Positions 51,115 to 60,435 of a stretch of 64,000 nt of DNA are shown here, piece after piece (position 1 is the stretch's first letter; each line of letters starts with the position of its first letter). Location of the stretch: positions 248,001-312,000 of the forward strand of contig JAVJOU010000026.1 in the NCBI GenBank assembly GCA_040216635.1, written 5' to 3'. The notes beneath the pieces were generated by a model. It worked only from the letters and a program-made list of their open reading frames with translations. It was not told where the DNA came from and ran no database searches. A program made the translations under genes and the position numbers. Source of the DNA: UBA1479 sp040216635 (lineage in GTDB: Bacteria > Pseudomonadota > Alphaproteobacteria > Rhodospirillales > Casp-alpha2).

Positions 51115-51975
51115 TTAATTTAGCTTGGCCTTCAATTCCTGCAACAGCAAGGACGCTTCATAGCCGTTTTCCTCGCCGGGGGCGCGCTTGAGATATTCCT
51201 CCAGGGCCGCGACCGCGCTGGCGAAACGCTCCAGCCGGGCGTTGACGATCCCGGCTTCGCGCCACAGATGCCCGGCATCGGGTGCGATCATCAACATCAG
51301 ATCGACCGTATCGGCGGCGGCCGACAATTCGCCGCGCTGCATCTGGCGCACGCGGATGTTGTCTTCCAGACGCAGCACGACTTGGCGGGCCGTCATTTCC
51401 GAAAGATAGCGGGGGTGCAATTCGGCCTCGGCCCCGGCCATGGTTTTCAGCATGGCCCGCAGTTCGGGCGGCGTCAGTTCGCGAGCCCCCTCGAACAGGT
51501 CCAGGATCATGCGCTCGCCCGCATCCTGCAGGCGGACCAGAAATCGGCCCGGAAAATCCAGGCCGACCATGTCCCAGCCCAGGCGGCGGCAGGCCTCGAT
51601 ATAAATCACGCCCAGGGCGACCGGCAGGCCGCGCCGGGTGTCGATCACGCGGGCCATGTTGGCCGCGTCCAGGTCTTCGAACACGCTTTCGTTGCCGCCG
51701 TATCCGTAGCGCCGGTCGATCACCTGAACCAGGGCTTCGTGCTTCAGGGCCAAGGGCGTTTCGCCCGGTCCGGCGTAATCGGCGATCTCGCTTGCAAGCC
51801 GTTCAAGATGCCGCTCATAGGGCCCGGGGTTCAGGCCCGGCTGCCGCGCCGCCGCCAGGTACAGCGCGCTTGACAGCATGGGAAAGTCGTCGTCCGGCGC
51901 CGCACCGATGGCGCGCAGCATTTCGCGCACGCTGTCTTCCAGGTCCAGGCCTTTTTCCTTGGTTCGTTCGATCAC
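51115..51975 (-). CDS. SirB1-type transglutaminase-like/TPR protein
   Basis: A 286-aa protein with a transglutaminase-like N-terminal region and TPR-like helices near the C-terminus. The family blocks are GNESVFEDLDAANMARVIDTRRGLPVALGVIYIEACRRLG, then GLDFPGRFLVRL and LLMIAPDAGHLWREAGIV. Catalytic residues are not evident. SirB1-type genes occur in many proteobacteria with unknown function. The start is GTG 51975, 3 bp after the stop of the BON gene, so the two are probably co-transcribed. Confidence 0.88.
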   Translation of the reverse strand: MIERTKEKGLDLEDSVREMLRAIGAAPDDDFPMLSSALYLAAARQPGLNPGPYERHLERLASEIADYAGPGETPLALKHEALVQVIDRRYGYGGNESVFEDLDAANMARVIDTRRGLPVALGVIYIEACRRLGWDMVGLDFPGRFLVRLQDAGERMILDLFEGARELTPPELRAMLKTMAGAEAELHPRYLSEMTARQVVLRLEDNIRVRQMQRGELSAAADTVDLMLMIAPDAGHLWREAGIVNARLERFASAVAALEEYLKRAPGEENGYEASLLLQELKAKLN

Positions 51976-51978
51976 GGG

Positions 51979-52689
51979 TCAGGAGGCCTTTTTTCCGTCG
52001 GCGGGTTTGGGGTCGGAAGGCTTGGATTGTTCCGCCGGTTTGATGCGCACATGGCTGATCACGTCGCGCACCCGCGACACGGCGCGGGCATGGCCCAGCA
52101 CGCGGTTGAGTTCCGTCTGGCTTTGCGCCGCGCCGATCAGGTAGACCACCGCGTTTTCCGTCTCGATGATGTAGTTGATGGTCTGCACGTCCTTGTCGAA
52201 GGTCAGCTTGGTGGTCAGCTGCGCGGAAATCCAACTGTCGACCGCGGCGTCGGTGACCGATCCCTCGCCCACGCCCAATTCGTTGATGACTTCTTCGATG
52301 CCTTCGACCTGCCAGGCCAGACGCACGGCGGTGGCGCGGATATCCTCGGACTTGACCTTGCCGGTCAACAGGGCGCGCCGGTTGTAAACCTTGACGCTGC
52401 CGTCGACGGCCAGAGTGTCGCCCGTTTCCAAATCATAATTCAGCCATTTGCCGCGTACCTTCGTCGCCAAGGCGGCATCGCGGGCGACGCCCTGAACCCC
52501 CCGATCATCCATGGCGGCAACGCCGACCGTGGCACCGGCGCCCACGGCGGCCCCCACACAGCCGGCAAGGCCGGCGGTCAGAACCGCGGCGGCCAATGCC
52601 TGAAACAGCAGAGGCCGGGATCGCCGGGTGTGGGAATGAGAGCCGCCAAGGGGGCGGACGGGGCAGGGCGCATTCAATGGGTCGGTCAT
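51979..52689 (-). CDS. BON-domain lipoprotein (OsmY/DolP-like)
   Basis: A 236-aa envelope lipoprotein. An N-terminal region of about 28 residues precedes a hydrophobic segment (LLFQALAAAVLTAGLAGC) whose lipobox LAGC marks the lipidated cysteine. Two BON domains follow (DGSVKVYNRRALLTGKVKSED; ENAVVYLIGAAQSQTELNRV). BON domains bind membranes or phospholipids; the relative DolP supports outer-membrane integrity. ATG 52689 is used because the longer frame to 52761 adds a non-conserved leader. The tail is Lys/Pro rich. Confidence 0.9.
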   Translation of the reverse strand: MTDPLNAPCPVRPLGGSHSHTRRSRPLLFQALAAAVLTAGLAGCVGAAVGAGATVGVAAMDDRGVQGVARDAALATKVRGKWLNYDLETGDTLAVDGSVKVYNRRALLTGKVKSEDIRATAVRLAWQVEGIEEVINELGVGEGSVTDAAVDSWISAQLTTKLTFDKDVQTINYIIETENAVVYLIGAAQSQTELNRVLGHARAVSRVRDVISHVRIKPAEQSKPSDPKPADGKKAS

Positions 52690-52833
52690 GACGGTGCAAT
52701 CTCCTCCAATTGATGGACCCCGGTCGGCGCGCATTCTAACGCCGCAGCTGTCCGGCGACAAATATCCGGCGGGGTGACCGGGGCCGGGGACGGAAAGCTT
52801 AAGCCGGAATATGCGGATTTCATGGCGCCGTGG

Positions 52834-53211
52834 TCAGGGGAGGCCGGGCCGCCAGGCATCCTTCAAATGGCTGAACCGCCACCCCCGACCCAGGGCGATC
52901 AGATCGAATCGCCAGTCAAGCCCGGCCAGATCGGGCCGGGTACGGACGAAGGCTTCGGCCGCCCGCGTGATGCGGGCCTGCTGGCGGGGTGTCAGGGCAT
53001 GGCGGCCCGCATTCAGGGAAGCCCGGGCCTTGACCTCGATAAACACCAGGGTGCGGCCTTTTGCCGCGATCAGGTCGATTTCGCCGGCCGGCGTGCGGGC
53101 GCGCCGCGCGATGATGCGGTATCCCTTCAGGCGCAACCAAAAAGCGGCCCGACTTTCCGCCCCCCGGCCCTGCGTTTCCGCGCGCTTTCGGTCTTCGGTC
53201 GATGTCGCCAT
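52834..53211 (-). CDS. yraN: UPF0102 nuclease-fold protein YraN
   Basis: A 125-aa protein with a restriction-endonuclease-like PD-(D/E)XK core: GEIDLIAAKGRTLVFIEVKAR carries the acidic and lysine positions. It also has WLRLKGYRIIARRART and the C-terminal RFDLIALG. The role is unknown, probably in nucleic-acid processing. It overlaps the rsmI stop by one base, a conserved pairing. Confidence 0.94.
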   Translation of the reverse strand: MATSTEDRKRAETQGRGAESRAAFWLRLKGYRIIARRARTPAGEIDLIAAKGRTLVFIEVKARASLNAGRHALTPRQQARITRAAEAFVRTRPDLAGLDWRFDLIALGRGWRFSHLKDAWRPGLP

Positions 53212-54137
53212 CAGGCCCCCGTTCCGGACGTTTCCCGGTCAGCCTTTTTAAGCGCCAGGGCGCGGTCGTAAACGGCCTTGCGGGCGACCCCGGTGGTGGT
53301 CGAAACCTCGGCCACGGCATCCTTCACGGACCCGCGGGCGAGGGCTTCGCGCAAAAGATCGTCCAGTTCGGCCTCGGTCGGGGCTTCGGTGTTTTCGGGC
53401 GGGCCGACGGCGACGCAGATCTCGCCCTTGGGCGCACCTGCCTGGGCGTAATGGGCCGCCAATTCATCCAGGGAGCCCCGGCGGACTTCTTCGAACTTCT
53501 TGGTCAGCTCGCGCGCCACGGCGGCGGGCCGGTCGCCCAGAACCTGGGCCATGTCGGCCAGCGATGCGGCCAGCCTGGGGGCGGATTCCATGAACACCAG
53601 GGTCGCGGGCACGGCGGCGATCTCGCTTAAGGCCGTGCGCCGGGCCGCCCCTTTGGCGGGCAGGAAGCCCTGAAAAAAGAACCGGTCCGTGGGCAGGCCC
53701 GATAGGGTCAGTGCCATCAGGGGCGCGGAAGGGCCGGGGATGGCGGTGACGTCCAGGCCGGCGTCGACGCAGTCGGCGACAAGCTTGTAGCCCGGATCCG
53801 ACACCAAGGGCGTGCCGGCATCGGATACCAATGCCACGCTTCCGCCGTTTTTGATCTGCTCAATGATCTGGGGTCGGCGGCGCTGGGCGTTGTGGTCGTG
53901 ATAAGCGGTCAGTTTGGCGGCGATGCCCAAGCGTTTCAGGAAGGGGCCGGTGACCCGGGTGTCTTCGCAGGCGACCGTGTCGGCCCGGCCCAGAATGTCC
54001 CGCGCCCGGTCGCTGATGTCTCCGGCGTTGCCGATGGGTGTCGAGACCAGATAGAGTGCGGCCTTCAACGGGGCGCCGTTCGGTGCCCGGGGGTCATCGG
54101 CATCATTCTCCGGCGGATTATTGGATGAACAGGTCAT
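53211..54137 (-). CDS. rsmI: 16S rRNA (cytidine-1402-2'-O)-methyltransferase RsmI
   Basis: SAM-dependent ribose methyltransferase (308 aa). It has ALYLVSTPIGNAGDISDRA, ACEDTRVTGPFLKRLGI, VALVSDAGTPLVSDPGYKL and AIPGPSAPLMALTLSGLP, all diagnostic. The start is ATG 54137. The 5' end overlaps the 5' end of the divergent LppC gene by 13 bp if the longest start is used there. Confidence 0.95.
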   Translation of the reverse strand: MTCSSNNPPENDADDPRAPNGAPLKAALYLVSTPIGNAGDISDRARDILGRADTVACEDTRVTGPFLKRLGIAAKLTAYHDHNAQRRRPQIIEQIKNGGSVALVSDAGTPLVSDPGYKLVADCVDAGLDVTAIPGPSAPLMALTLSGLPTDRFFFQGFLPAKGAARRTALSEIAAVPATLVFMESAPRLAASLADMAQVLGDRPAAVARELTKKFEEVRRGSLDELAAHYAQAGAPKGEICVAVGPPENTEAPTEAELDDLLREALARGSVKDAVAEVSTTTGVARKAVYDRALALKKADRETSGTGA

Positions 54138-55576
54138 TCGCGTTTAACGCCCTTATGTGTCCGGCACGGGTTGCGGTGCTTCCGGCAACGGCCCTGGTCA
54201 TGCTGGCCCTGGTCGTGCTGCCCTTGCTGGGTGCGTGTCAATCTTCGCCATTCGGCGGGCTTAATCAAGGCGGCAAGACATCTTCGGGCACGCCGAGCCG
54301 GCCCGTGATCTCCGGCCCGCGCACACCGCCGCCGCCGACCTATGCGGTCACGCCGGTGCCCCGCCCCGCCCCGCCGCCGTTGACGCAGCCGGAACAATCG
54401 GCGCAGCCGCAAACCACCACGATCACCGCGCCGGACGACGGCAAGGTGCGGGTGGCGTTGCTGTTGCCGCTGTCGGGGGCCGGGGCCGGTGTCGGCCAGG
54501 CCATGCTGAACGCGGCGCAGATGGCGCTGTTTTCCTTCGCCGACGACAACTTCACGCTGCTGACCCACGACACGCGCGGCACGCCCGAAGGGGCGGCCGA
54601 GGCGGCGCAGCTTGCCATCGGTGACGGGGCCGGGCTGATCATGGGGCCGCTGCTGGCGGCCAATGTGCGCGAAGCGGCATCCGTGGCGCGACAGGCCGGG
54701 GTGCCGATCATCGCCTTTTCATCGGATCGCACCGTGGCCGGCAACGGGGTCTATACCCTGGGATTCCTGCCCCGGGCCCAGGTCACCCGGGTGATCGAAT
54801 TCGCCCGCGGGCGCGGCGTGACCCGATTCGCGGCCCTGGCGCCGGACAATGCCTATGGCCGCACGGTACTGGATGCCTTCAAAGCGGCGGTCGGGCGCAG
54901 CGGCGGCGAAATCGCGCGGTTGGAAGTCTACAGCCCGGACGCCGATGATTTTTCCGCCGTGGTCCGTGACCTGGCCGATTACGAATTCCGCCGCCAGACG
55001 TTGCTGGACCAGCGCAAGGAGCTTGAAGGCAAGGAAGACGAGGTGTCGAAAGCGGCCCTGGCGCGGCTTGAAACCTTGCAGACCATGGGCGACCTGCCTT
55101 ATGACGCCCTGCTGGTTGCCGACGGCGGCAAGCGCTTGCAGGCCATCGCGGCCCTGCTGCCGTTCTATGACATCGACCCCAACAAGGTCCGCATGCTGGG
55201 CACGGGGCAATGGGACGAGCCGGGCATCGGGGCGGAACCGGCCCTGGTCGGCGGCTGGTACGCGGCCCCGCCGCCGGGCCCGCGCGCCGGGTTCGAAAAG
55301 GAATACAAGGACATATACGGCGAGGCTCCGCCGCGCCTGGCGACCATCGCCTATGACGCGGCGGCCCTGGCATCCGTTCTGGCGCAGCTTCCCGGCCCCG
55401 ACCGGTTCACGGCCGAACTGATCGCCAATGCCAACGGGTTTTCCGGACGGGACGGAATTTTCCGGTTCCTTGCGGACGGTACGTCGGAACGGGGACTTGC
55501 GGTTCTGCAGGTCCGCCAGCGCGACGCCATCGTGATCGATAAGGCGCCCGCGACCTTCCAGGCCATTACCAACTGA
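54125..55576 (+). CDS. LppC/LpoA-type lipoprotein with periplasmic-binding fold
   Basis: A 483-aa putative penicillin-binding-protein activator. The signal peptide (ALVMLALVVLPLLGAC) ends in a lipobox with the lipidated Cys near residue 38, followed by a Pro-rich linker. The type-1 periplasmic-binding domain starts at VRVALLLPLSGAGAGVGQAM. The E. coli relative LpoA activates PBP1A, but the N-terminal TPR half of LpoA is missing here. ATG 54125 lies 13 bp inside the rsmI 5' end; ATG 54155 would avoid the overlap and keep a signal peptide. Confidence 0.9.
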   Translation: MNRSFAFNALMCPARVAVLPATALVMLALVVLPLLGACQSSPFGGLNQGGKTSSGTPSRPVISGPRTPPPPTYAVTPVPRPAPPPLTQPEQSAQPQTTTITAPDDGKVRVALLLPLSGAGAGVGQAMLNAAQMALFSFADDNFTLLTHDTRGTPEGAAEAAQLAIGDGAGLIMGPLLAANVREAASVARQAGVPIIAFSSDRTVAGNGVYTLGFLPRAQVTRVIEFARGRGVTRFAALAPDNAYGRTVLDAFKAAVGRSGGEIARLEVYSPDADDFSAVVRDLADYEFRRQTLLDQRKELEGKEDEVSKAALARLETLQTMGDLPYDALLVADGGKRLQAIAALLPFYDIDPNKVRMLGTGQWDEPGIGAEPALVGGWYAAPPPGPRAGFEKEYKDIYGEAPPRLATIAYDAAALASVLAQLPGPDRFTAELIANANGFSGRDGIFRFLADGTSERGLAVLQVRQRDAIVIDKAPATFQAITN

Positions 55577-55615
55577 CGCATCGGTGTTGGCTGGCTGGCC
55601 ATTCGGCCGGTTGGA

Positions 55616-56833
55616 TCATTCCTCCGCCAAAAGTGACGCGAGCAGGCTGTTGAGCCGCAGGCGCCCCGCGTCGGTGGCGCGCAAGGTGGTTTCGTCCAGT
55701 TCCACATAACCCGCCCCCACGGCGTAGGACAGCCGGGCCGGGTTCATCAGGTCGAGAACCTCAGCCCCCGTTTGCCGCCCGAACCGCGCGCGGTCGATCC
55801 CTTCGGCCAGCCGCAGGCCCATGATGACCCGCTCCTCCGCCCGGTCGCCGGTGTCGAGCGGGCGGCGCTTGGCCGTGCCGTGGCCTTTTTGTTCGACCAG
55901 TGTCAGCCAGCGGTCCGGATTGTGGATCTGATGGGTGCCGAAATCCCGCACCTGTCCGTCCGCATCGGCCAAGGCCAGGCGCCCATGGGCGCCCGGGCCC
56001 GCGCCGACATAATCCCAGCCGCGCCAGATGTTCAGGTTATGGCGGCATTCGTGGCCGGGCCGTGCGTGGTTGGAAATTTCGTATGCCGGCAGGCCCGCCG
56101 TGGTCAGGACATCCTGGGTGATGTCGAACAGTTCCGCCCCCCGGTCGCCGTCGGCGGCCTGGACGCCGTCTTTATGGAACGGGGTGCCGGGCTCGATCGT
56201 CAGTTGATAGAACGACAGATGCGGCCCGGCGAAAGACAGGCCTTCCGTCAGCTCTTTATGCCAGGAAGCTTTGGTTTGGTCGGGTCTTGCATAAATAAGA
56301 TCAAACGAGAACTCTTGGAAATAACGGGCCGCACCGGCCAGGGCCCGGCGCGCGGCCTGGGCGTCGTGGCGCCGGCCCAATTGGCGCAGGGCGTCGTCGT
56401 CGAAAGATTGCACGCCCAGCGACAGGCGGGTTACCCCGGCATCTTTCAGGTCCGGGAACAGGGCGATTTCCGCGCTCGACGGGTTGGCTTCCAGGCTGAT
56501 TTCCAGATCGGGTGCCGTGGCCCACAGGCGTTTGATGCCGTCGATCACGGCGGCGACCGTCCCGGGCTGCATCAGCGACGGGGTGCCGCCGCCGAAAAAC
56601 ACCGATGTGACGGTGCGTTCCGACGTGTCTTCGGTGTAATGGGCCAGGTCCTGGACCAGGGCGCGGGCCCAGCGGTCCTGATCCACGCCTTGGGCGACAT
56701 GGCTGTTGAAATCGCAATAAGGGCATTTGGATTCGCAGAACGGCCAATGCACATAGACGCCGAAGGCCGGCGTGGTGGGATCGGCGGCAGGATTGCCGGT
56801 CGGGCCGGCCGCGTCGGGGGAAGGGGCCGTCAT
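55616..56833 (-). CDS. hemW: Radical SAM haem chaperone HemW
   Basis: A 405-aa radical SAM protein of the HemN/HemW group. The cluster motif is FCESKCPYCDFNSH (CxxxCxxC). FFGGGTPSLM, NPSSAEIALFPDLKDAGVTRLSLGVQSFDDDAL and HNLNIWRGWDYVGAGPGAHG are typical. The residue pattern and length (405 aa) suit HemW, which delivers haem to acceptor proteins, rather than oxygen-independent coproporphyrinogen oxidase. ATG 56833 is 13 bp from the rdgB stop; a frame reaching 56893 would overlap rdgB. Confidence 0.94.
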   Translation of the reverse strand: MTAPSPDAAGPTGNPAADPTTPAFGVYVHWPFCESKCPYCDFNSHVAQGVDQDRWARALVQDLAHYTEDTSERTVTSVFFGGGTPSLMQPGTVAAVIDGIKRLWATAPDLEISLEANPSSAEIALFPDLKDAGVTRLSLGVQSFDDDALRQLGRRHDAQAARRALAGAARYFQEFSFDLIYARPDQTKASWHKELTEGLSFAGPHLSFYQLTIEPGTPFHKDGVQAADGDRGAELFDITQDVLTTAGLPAYEISNHARPGHECRHNLNIWRGWDYVGAGPGAHGRLALADADGQVRDFGTHQIHNPDRWLTLVEQKGHGTAKRRPLDTGDRAEERVIMGLRLAEGIDRARFGRQTGAEVLDLMNPARLSYAVGAGYVELDETTLRATDAGRLRLNSLLASLLAEE

Positions 56834-56846
56834 CGACCCGTGCCCG

Positions 56847-57452
56847 CTAGCCCTGGCCCTGGAAACAGGCCGCGACCAGTTGCTCGAAGGCATGGGCGCG
56901 GTGGCTGATCCGGTGCTTGGCGGGGGGGTCCATCTCGGCGAAGGTGATGAAATAGCCGTTGGGCTGGAACATGGGGTCGTAGCCGAAGCCCTTATCGCCC
57001 GTGGGCGGCCAGATCAGGGTGCCGTCGACCCGGCCTTCGAACACCTCTTCGTGCCCATCCGGCCAGACCAGCGCCAGGGCGCAGACGAAATGGGCCTTGC
57101 GGTTTTCCGATTCCAGAACCAGCTCCCAAACCCGTTCCATGGCGGTGGTGAAGTTCTTGTCGGGGCCGGCCCAGCGCGCCGAATGAATGCCGGGGGCGCC
57201 CCCCAGGGCATCCACGGCCAGGCCCGAATCGTCGGCCAAAGCCGGCAGGTTCGCGGCCTGGGCCGCCGCGCGCGCCTTGATCAGGGCGTTGGCGCGGAAG
57301 CTGTCGCCGTCTTCGACCGGCTCGGCCAGGCCCAATTCCCCGGCCGAGGTCGCATCGACCCCGAAGGGCGCGACAAGGTCCTGGATCTCGCGCAGTTTGC
57401 CCGGGTTATGGGTGGCGATGACCAGGCGGTCTTCGGTAAAGGCCCGGGCCAT
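56847..57452 (-). CDS. rdgB: Non-canonical purine NTP pyrophosphatase RdgB
   Basis: A 201-aa house-cleaning enzyme that hydrolyses dITP and XTP. The substrate and metal sites are VIATHNPGKLREI, ALADDSGLAVDALGGAPGIHSARWAG and FGYDPMFQPNGY. It lies between hemW and rph, with gaps of 13 and 4 bp, so the order rph-rdgB-hemW is one unit; this order is typical of alphaproteobacteria. Confidence 0.97.
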   Translation of the reverse strand: MARAFTEDRLVIATHNPGKLREIQDLVAPFGVDATSAGELGLAEPVEDGDSFRANALIKARAAAQAANLPALADDSGLAVDALGGAPGIHSARWAGPDKNFTTAMERVWELVLESENRKAHFVCALALVWPDGHEEVFEGRVDGTLIWPPTGDKGFGYDPMFQPNGYFITFAEMDPPAKHRISHRAHAFEQLVAACFQGQG

Positions 57453-57456
57453 GGGG

Positions 57457-58179
57457 CTAGCCTTCCAGCCCGATGGCTTTGCGCTGGATGGCGCAAAGCT
57501 CTTCCACGCCCTTGCGGGCCAGGGCCATCAGGCCGTCGAATTGTTGGGGCGAAAAGGGTTCTTCCTCGGCCGTGCCCTGGATTTCCACGATTCCGCCGCG
57601 CCCGGTCAGCACGAAATTGGCATCGGCCTGGGCGTTGGAATCCTCGGCATAGTCCAGGTCCAGGACCTCCGTGCCTTTGAAGATGCCGCAGCTGATGGCG
57701 GCGATTTGATCGATCAGCGGCACGGTCTTGAGCAGGCCCAGATCGACACAGCGTTGCAGCGCCAGATGAAGCGCCACGTAAGACCCCGTAATCGCCGCCG
57801 TGCGGGTGCCGCCGTCGGCCTGGATCACGTCGCAGTCCAGGCGCACCTGCATTTCGCCGAGCGCCGCCAAATCCGTGATCGCCCGCAGGGAGCGCCCGAT
57901 CAGGCGTTGGATTTCCTGGGTCCGGCCCGATTGGCCGCCGCGCGCGGCTTCGCGGTTGGTGCGGCTGTGGGTCGAACGTGGCAGCATGCCGTATTCGGCG
58001 GTAACCCATCCCTTGCCTGAATCGCGCATCCAGCCGGGCACGCGTTCTTCCACCGTGGCGGCACATAATACGTGCGTTTCCCCGAAACGCGCCATGCACG
58101 ACCCTTCGGCGTATTTGGCGTAACCCGGTTCCAGCACGATCTCGCGCAATTGATCGGCGGCGCGGCCCGATGGTCTCAT
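57457..58179 (-). CDS. rph: Ribonuclease PH
   Basis: Phosphate-dependent 3'-5' exoribonuclease (240 aa) that trims tRNA precursors. It has MRPSGRAADQLREIVLEPGY, GSCMARFGETHVLCAATVEE, WVTAEYGMLPRSTHSR and IQADGGTRTAAITGSYVAL. The length is standard. First gene of rph-rdgB-hemW. AGGAG is visible 9 bp before ATG 58179. Divergent from hrcA, with a 239-bp gap whose GC-rich middle I cannot assign. Confidence 0.97.
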   Translation of the reverse strand: MRPSGRAADQLREIVLEPGYAKYAEGSCMARFGETHVLCAATVEERVPGWMRDSGKGWVTAEYGMLPRSTHSRTNREAARGGQSGRTQEIQRLIGRSLRAITDLAALGEMQVRLDCDVIQADGGTRTAAITGSYVALHLALQRCVDLGLLKTVPLIDQIAAISCGIFKGTEVLDLDYAEDSNAQADANFVLTGRGGIVEIQGTAEEEPFSPQQFDGLMALARKGVEELCAIQRKAIGLEG

Positions 58180-58418
58180 TCAGTCGTCTCCTAAAGGATG
58201 GTCATATTAATTGGATCGGCACACTAGCCCTCGCCCCGGCCCCGGTAAACCCGGCAATTCGGCCAGGGTCGGCCCGCATCGGCGGGTATGGTGTCCGACC
58301 AGGGAAAGCCTGCCAGGCATTGCACTCCCATGACGCGGAGACTAAATTCCGCCCAAGCTTGAAATTTCGCTGCAACCCTGCCCGTAACCTGATCGAGACA
58401 AGGCACCGACCGAACGCC

Positions 58419-59474
58419 ATGATCGAGGAATTGAACGACCGTTCGCGCCAGATTTTCCGGGAAATCGTCGAAAGCTTCGTCGAGACCGGGGAACCCGTGG
58501 GCTCGCGCACTCTGGCGCGGCGCCTGCCGGTCACGCTGTCCTCCGCGACGGTGCGCAACGTCATGGCCGATCTTGAAGACATGGGCCTGCTGTTTTCACC
58601 CCATACTTCGGCCGGGCGCCTGCCCACGGAATCAGGCCTTCGGCTGTATGTCGACGGTCTGCTGGAAGTCGGCAACCTGACCGAGGACGAGCGCGCCAAC
58701 ATCAAAAGCCAATGCGCCGGCACGTCCAGTTCCGTCGAAGGATTGCTGGAACAGGCCACGCAGACGCTTTCGGGCCTGGCCAACTGCGCGTCTCTGGTGG
58801 TGGCACCCAAGACCGAAAGCCCGTTGAAGCACATCGAATTCGTGCACTTAAGCCCCGGCCGCGCCCTGGTCATCCTGGTCACGGAATCGGGCGTGGTCGA
58901 AAACCGCATCATGGAAATCCCGGCCGACCTGCCGGCTTCGGCCCTGGTCCAGGCGACCAATTATCTGTCGGCCAAGCTGGTCGGGCGTAATATTTCCGAT
59001 GCTCATGAACACATCATGAAAGAGCTGGAAACCCAGCGCGCGGAACTGGACGAGCTGACCGCGCGGCTGGTCGAAGGCGGGCTTGCCACCTGGGCCGGCG
59101 GTGACAGCGGTGCCGGCGGCTCGCTGATCGTGCGCGGCCAGGCCAACCTGTTGCAGGACGTGACCCTGGTGTCCGATTTGGAACGTATCCGCGGCCTGTT
59201 TTCAGCCCTGGAAACCAAGGAGCAGATGCTGCGCATTCTCTCCATGGCGGACCATGCCGACGGCGTGCAGATCTTCATCGGCGCCGACAACACGCTGTTC
59301 AATCTGTCGGGCTGCGCCATGGTGGTGCGGTCCTACCGCAACGAACAGCAGCAGATCATCGGCGCGGTCGGCGTGATCGGCCCGCAGCGCATGAACTATT
59401 CACGCATCATCCCCATGGTCGATTACACCGCCGATCTGATCGGCGGCTATATCGGCGCCGGCCGCGGCCGCTGA
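58419..59474 (+). CDS. hrcA: Heat-inducible transcription repressor HrcA
   Basis: Repressor (351 aa) that in other bacteria binds CIRCE and controls groESL or dnaK. It has the winged-helix N-terminus (RSRQIFREIVESFVETGEPVGSRTLARRLP; SSATVRNVMADLEDMGLL), HTSAGRLPTESGLRLYVDGLL and the C-terminal GVIGPQRMNYSRIIPMVDY. ATG 58419 gives the usual start MIEELNDRS. No CIRCE palindrome is visible in the window, so its operator is probably upstream of groESL elsewhere. grpE follows 47 bp later. Confidence 0.96.
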   Translation: MIEELNDRSRQIFREIVESFVETGEPVGSRTLARRLPVTLSSATVRNVMADLEDMGLLFSPHTSAGRLPTESGLRLYVDGLLEVGNLTEDERANIKSQCAGTSSSVEGLLEQATQTLSGLANCASLVVAPKTESPLKHIEFVHLSPGRALVILVTESGVVENRIMEIPADLPASALVQATNYLSAKLVGRNISDAHEHIMKELETQRAELDELTARLVEGGLATWAGGDSGAGGSLIVRGQANLLQDVTLVSDLERIRGLFSALETKEQMLRILSMADHADGVQIFIGADNTLFNLSGCAMVVRSYRNEQQQIIGAVGVIGPQRMNYSRIIPMVDYTADLIGGYIGAGRGR

Positions 59475-59521
59475 TCCCAACGCCCCCGCCGGACTGAATG
59501 AACCTGAACGAAGGAATACCC

Positions 59522-60328
59522 ATGTCGGAAAGCAAACCCGAACAAACGCAAGACACGCCCGCCGAGGACGCGGCGGCCCCGGCAGATAACGCAGCCCCTG
59601 ACGGCGCGGTTTCCGATGGCGCGGCCCCCGAAGGGGCGCCGGAACAGCCCGCACCGGACGGCAACGGTGACGCTCCGCCCGAAGGCGAGGCGCCGATTCC
59701 GTCCATGACGGCCGATGCGCAAGAGGCCGATCCGGCCGCCCGCATCGCCGAGCTGGAAGCCCAGGTCGCGGAAGCCAACGACCGTACCCTGCGCGCCCTG
59801 GCCGAGGCCGAAAACGTGCGCCGCCGGGCCGAGCGCGATAAACAGGATGCCTCCAAATACGCGATCGCGTCCTTCGCCCGTGAAATTCTTTCGGTCGGCG
59901 ACAACCTGCGCCGTGCCTTGGACAGCATCGATGCCGAGGCCCGCAAATCATCCGAGGCCGTGGAAACCCTGGTCACCGGGGTCGAAATGACGGAACGGGA
60001 TCTGATTTCAGCGCTGGAGCGGTCGGGCATCACGCGCATCGATCCCTTGGGGGAGCGGTTCGATTCCAACGCTCATGAAGCCCTGTTCGAAATTCCCGAT
60101 GAAAGCAAACCCCAGGGCACGGTCGCCCAGGTGATCGAGGTCGGCTATATCCTCAACGACCGCCTGCTGCGCCCGGCCAAGGTCGGCGTGACCAAGGGCG
60201 GGCCCAAGCCCGAACCCGTGGCCCCGGCGGCGGCGGGCGGCGACGACGCGGCCCAGGGCGGCGACGGAAACAAGGCTTATGAGCAGGGCGGACAGAATGC
60301 CGGCGGCCAGGTGAACGAGGAACTTTGA
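59522..60328 (+). CDS. grpE: Nucleotide exchange factor GrpE
   Basis: Releases ADP from DnaK (268 aa, cytosolic). The core is a long coiled coil (ARIAELEAQVAEANDRTLRALAEAENVRRR) followed by the beta domain (FDSNAHEALFEIPDESKPQGTVAQVIEVGYILNDRLLRPAKVGV). It is longer than the usual ~200 aa, because of an Ala/Pro/acidic N-terminal tail of about 70 residues and a Gly-rich C-terminal tail. ATG 59522 is preceded by GAAGGAA; an upstream ATG at 59498 lacks a ribosome site. Confidence 0.96.
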   Translation: MSESKPEQTQDTPAEDAAAPADNAAPDGAVSDGAAPEGAPEQPAPDGNGDAPPEGEAPIPSMTADAQEADPAARIAELEAQVAEANDRTLRALAEAENVRRRAERDKQDASKYAIASFAREILSVGDNLRRALDSIDAEARKSSEAVETLVTGVEMTERDLISALERSGITRIDPLGERFDSNAHEALFEIPDESKPQGTVAQVIEVGYILNDRLLRPAKVGVTKGGPKPEPVAPAAAGGDDAAQGGDGNKAYEQGGQNAGGQVNEEL

Positions 60329-60406
60329 CGGCCCGATGTGAACGGGCCCGCCGGGACAAGGGGCAAAGCCCCCGGAAACCCGGGAGAATTTATACTTTTG
60401 ACTGGG

Positions 60407-60435
60407 TTGCGGCGGCCGCCGCATCCGCATATATA
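60407..60435 (+). promoter_or_regulatory. Predicted dnaK promoter
   Basis: TTGCGG (60407-60412) and TATATA (60430-60435) with a 17-bp spacer, in the 299-bp gap between grpE and dnaK. A heat-shock sigma factor site (CTTG type) is not clear, so the sigma factor is uncertain. Transcription would start near 60442 and leave a leader of about 185 nt. Confidence 0.45.

Noticed and set aside
58180..58418. CIRCE operator upstream of hrcA or in the grpE-dnaK gap
   Set aside because: I looked for TTAGCACTC with its inverted partner and did not find it here or at 60329-60627.
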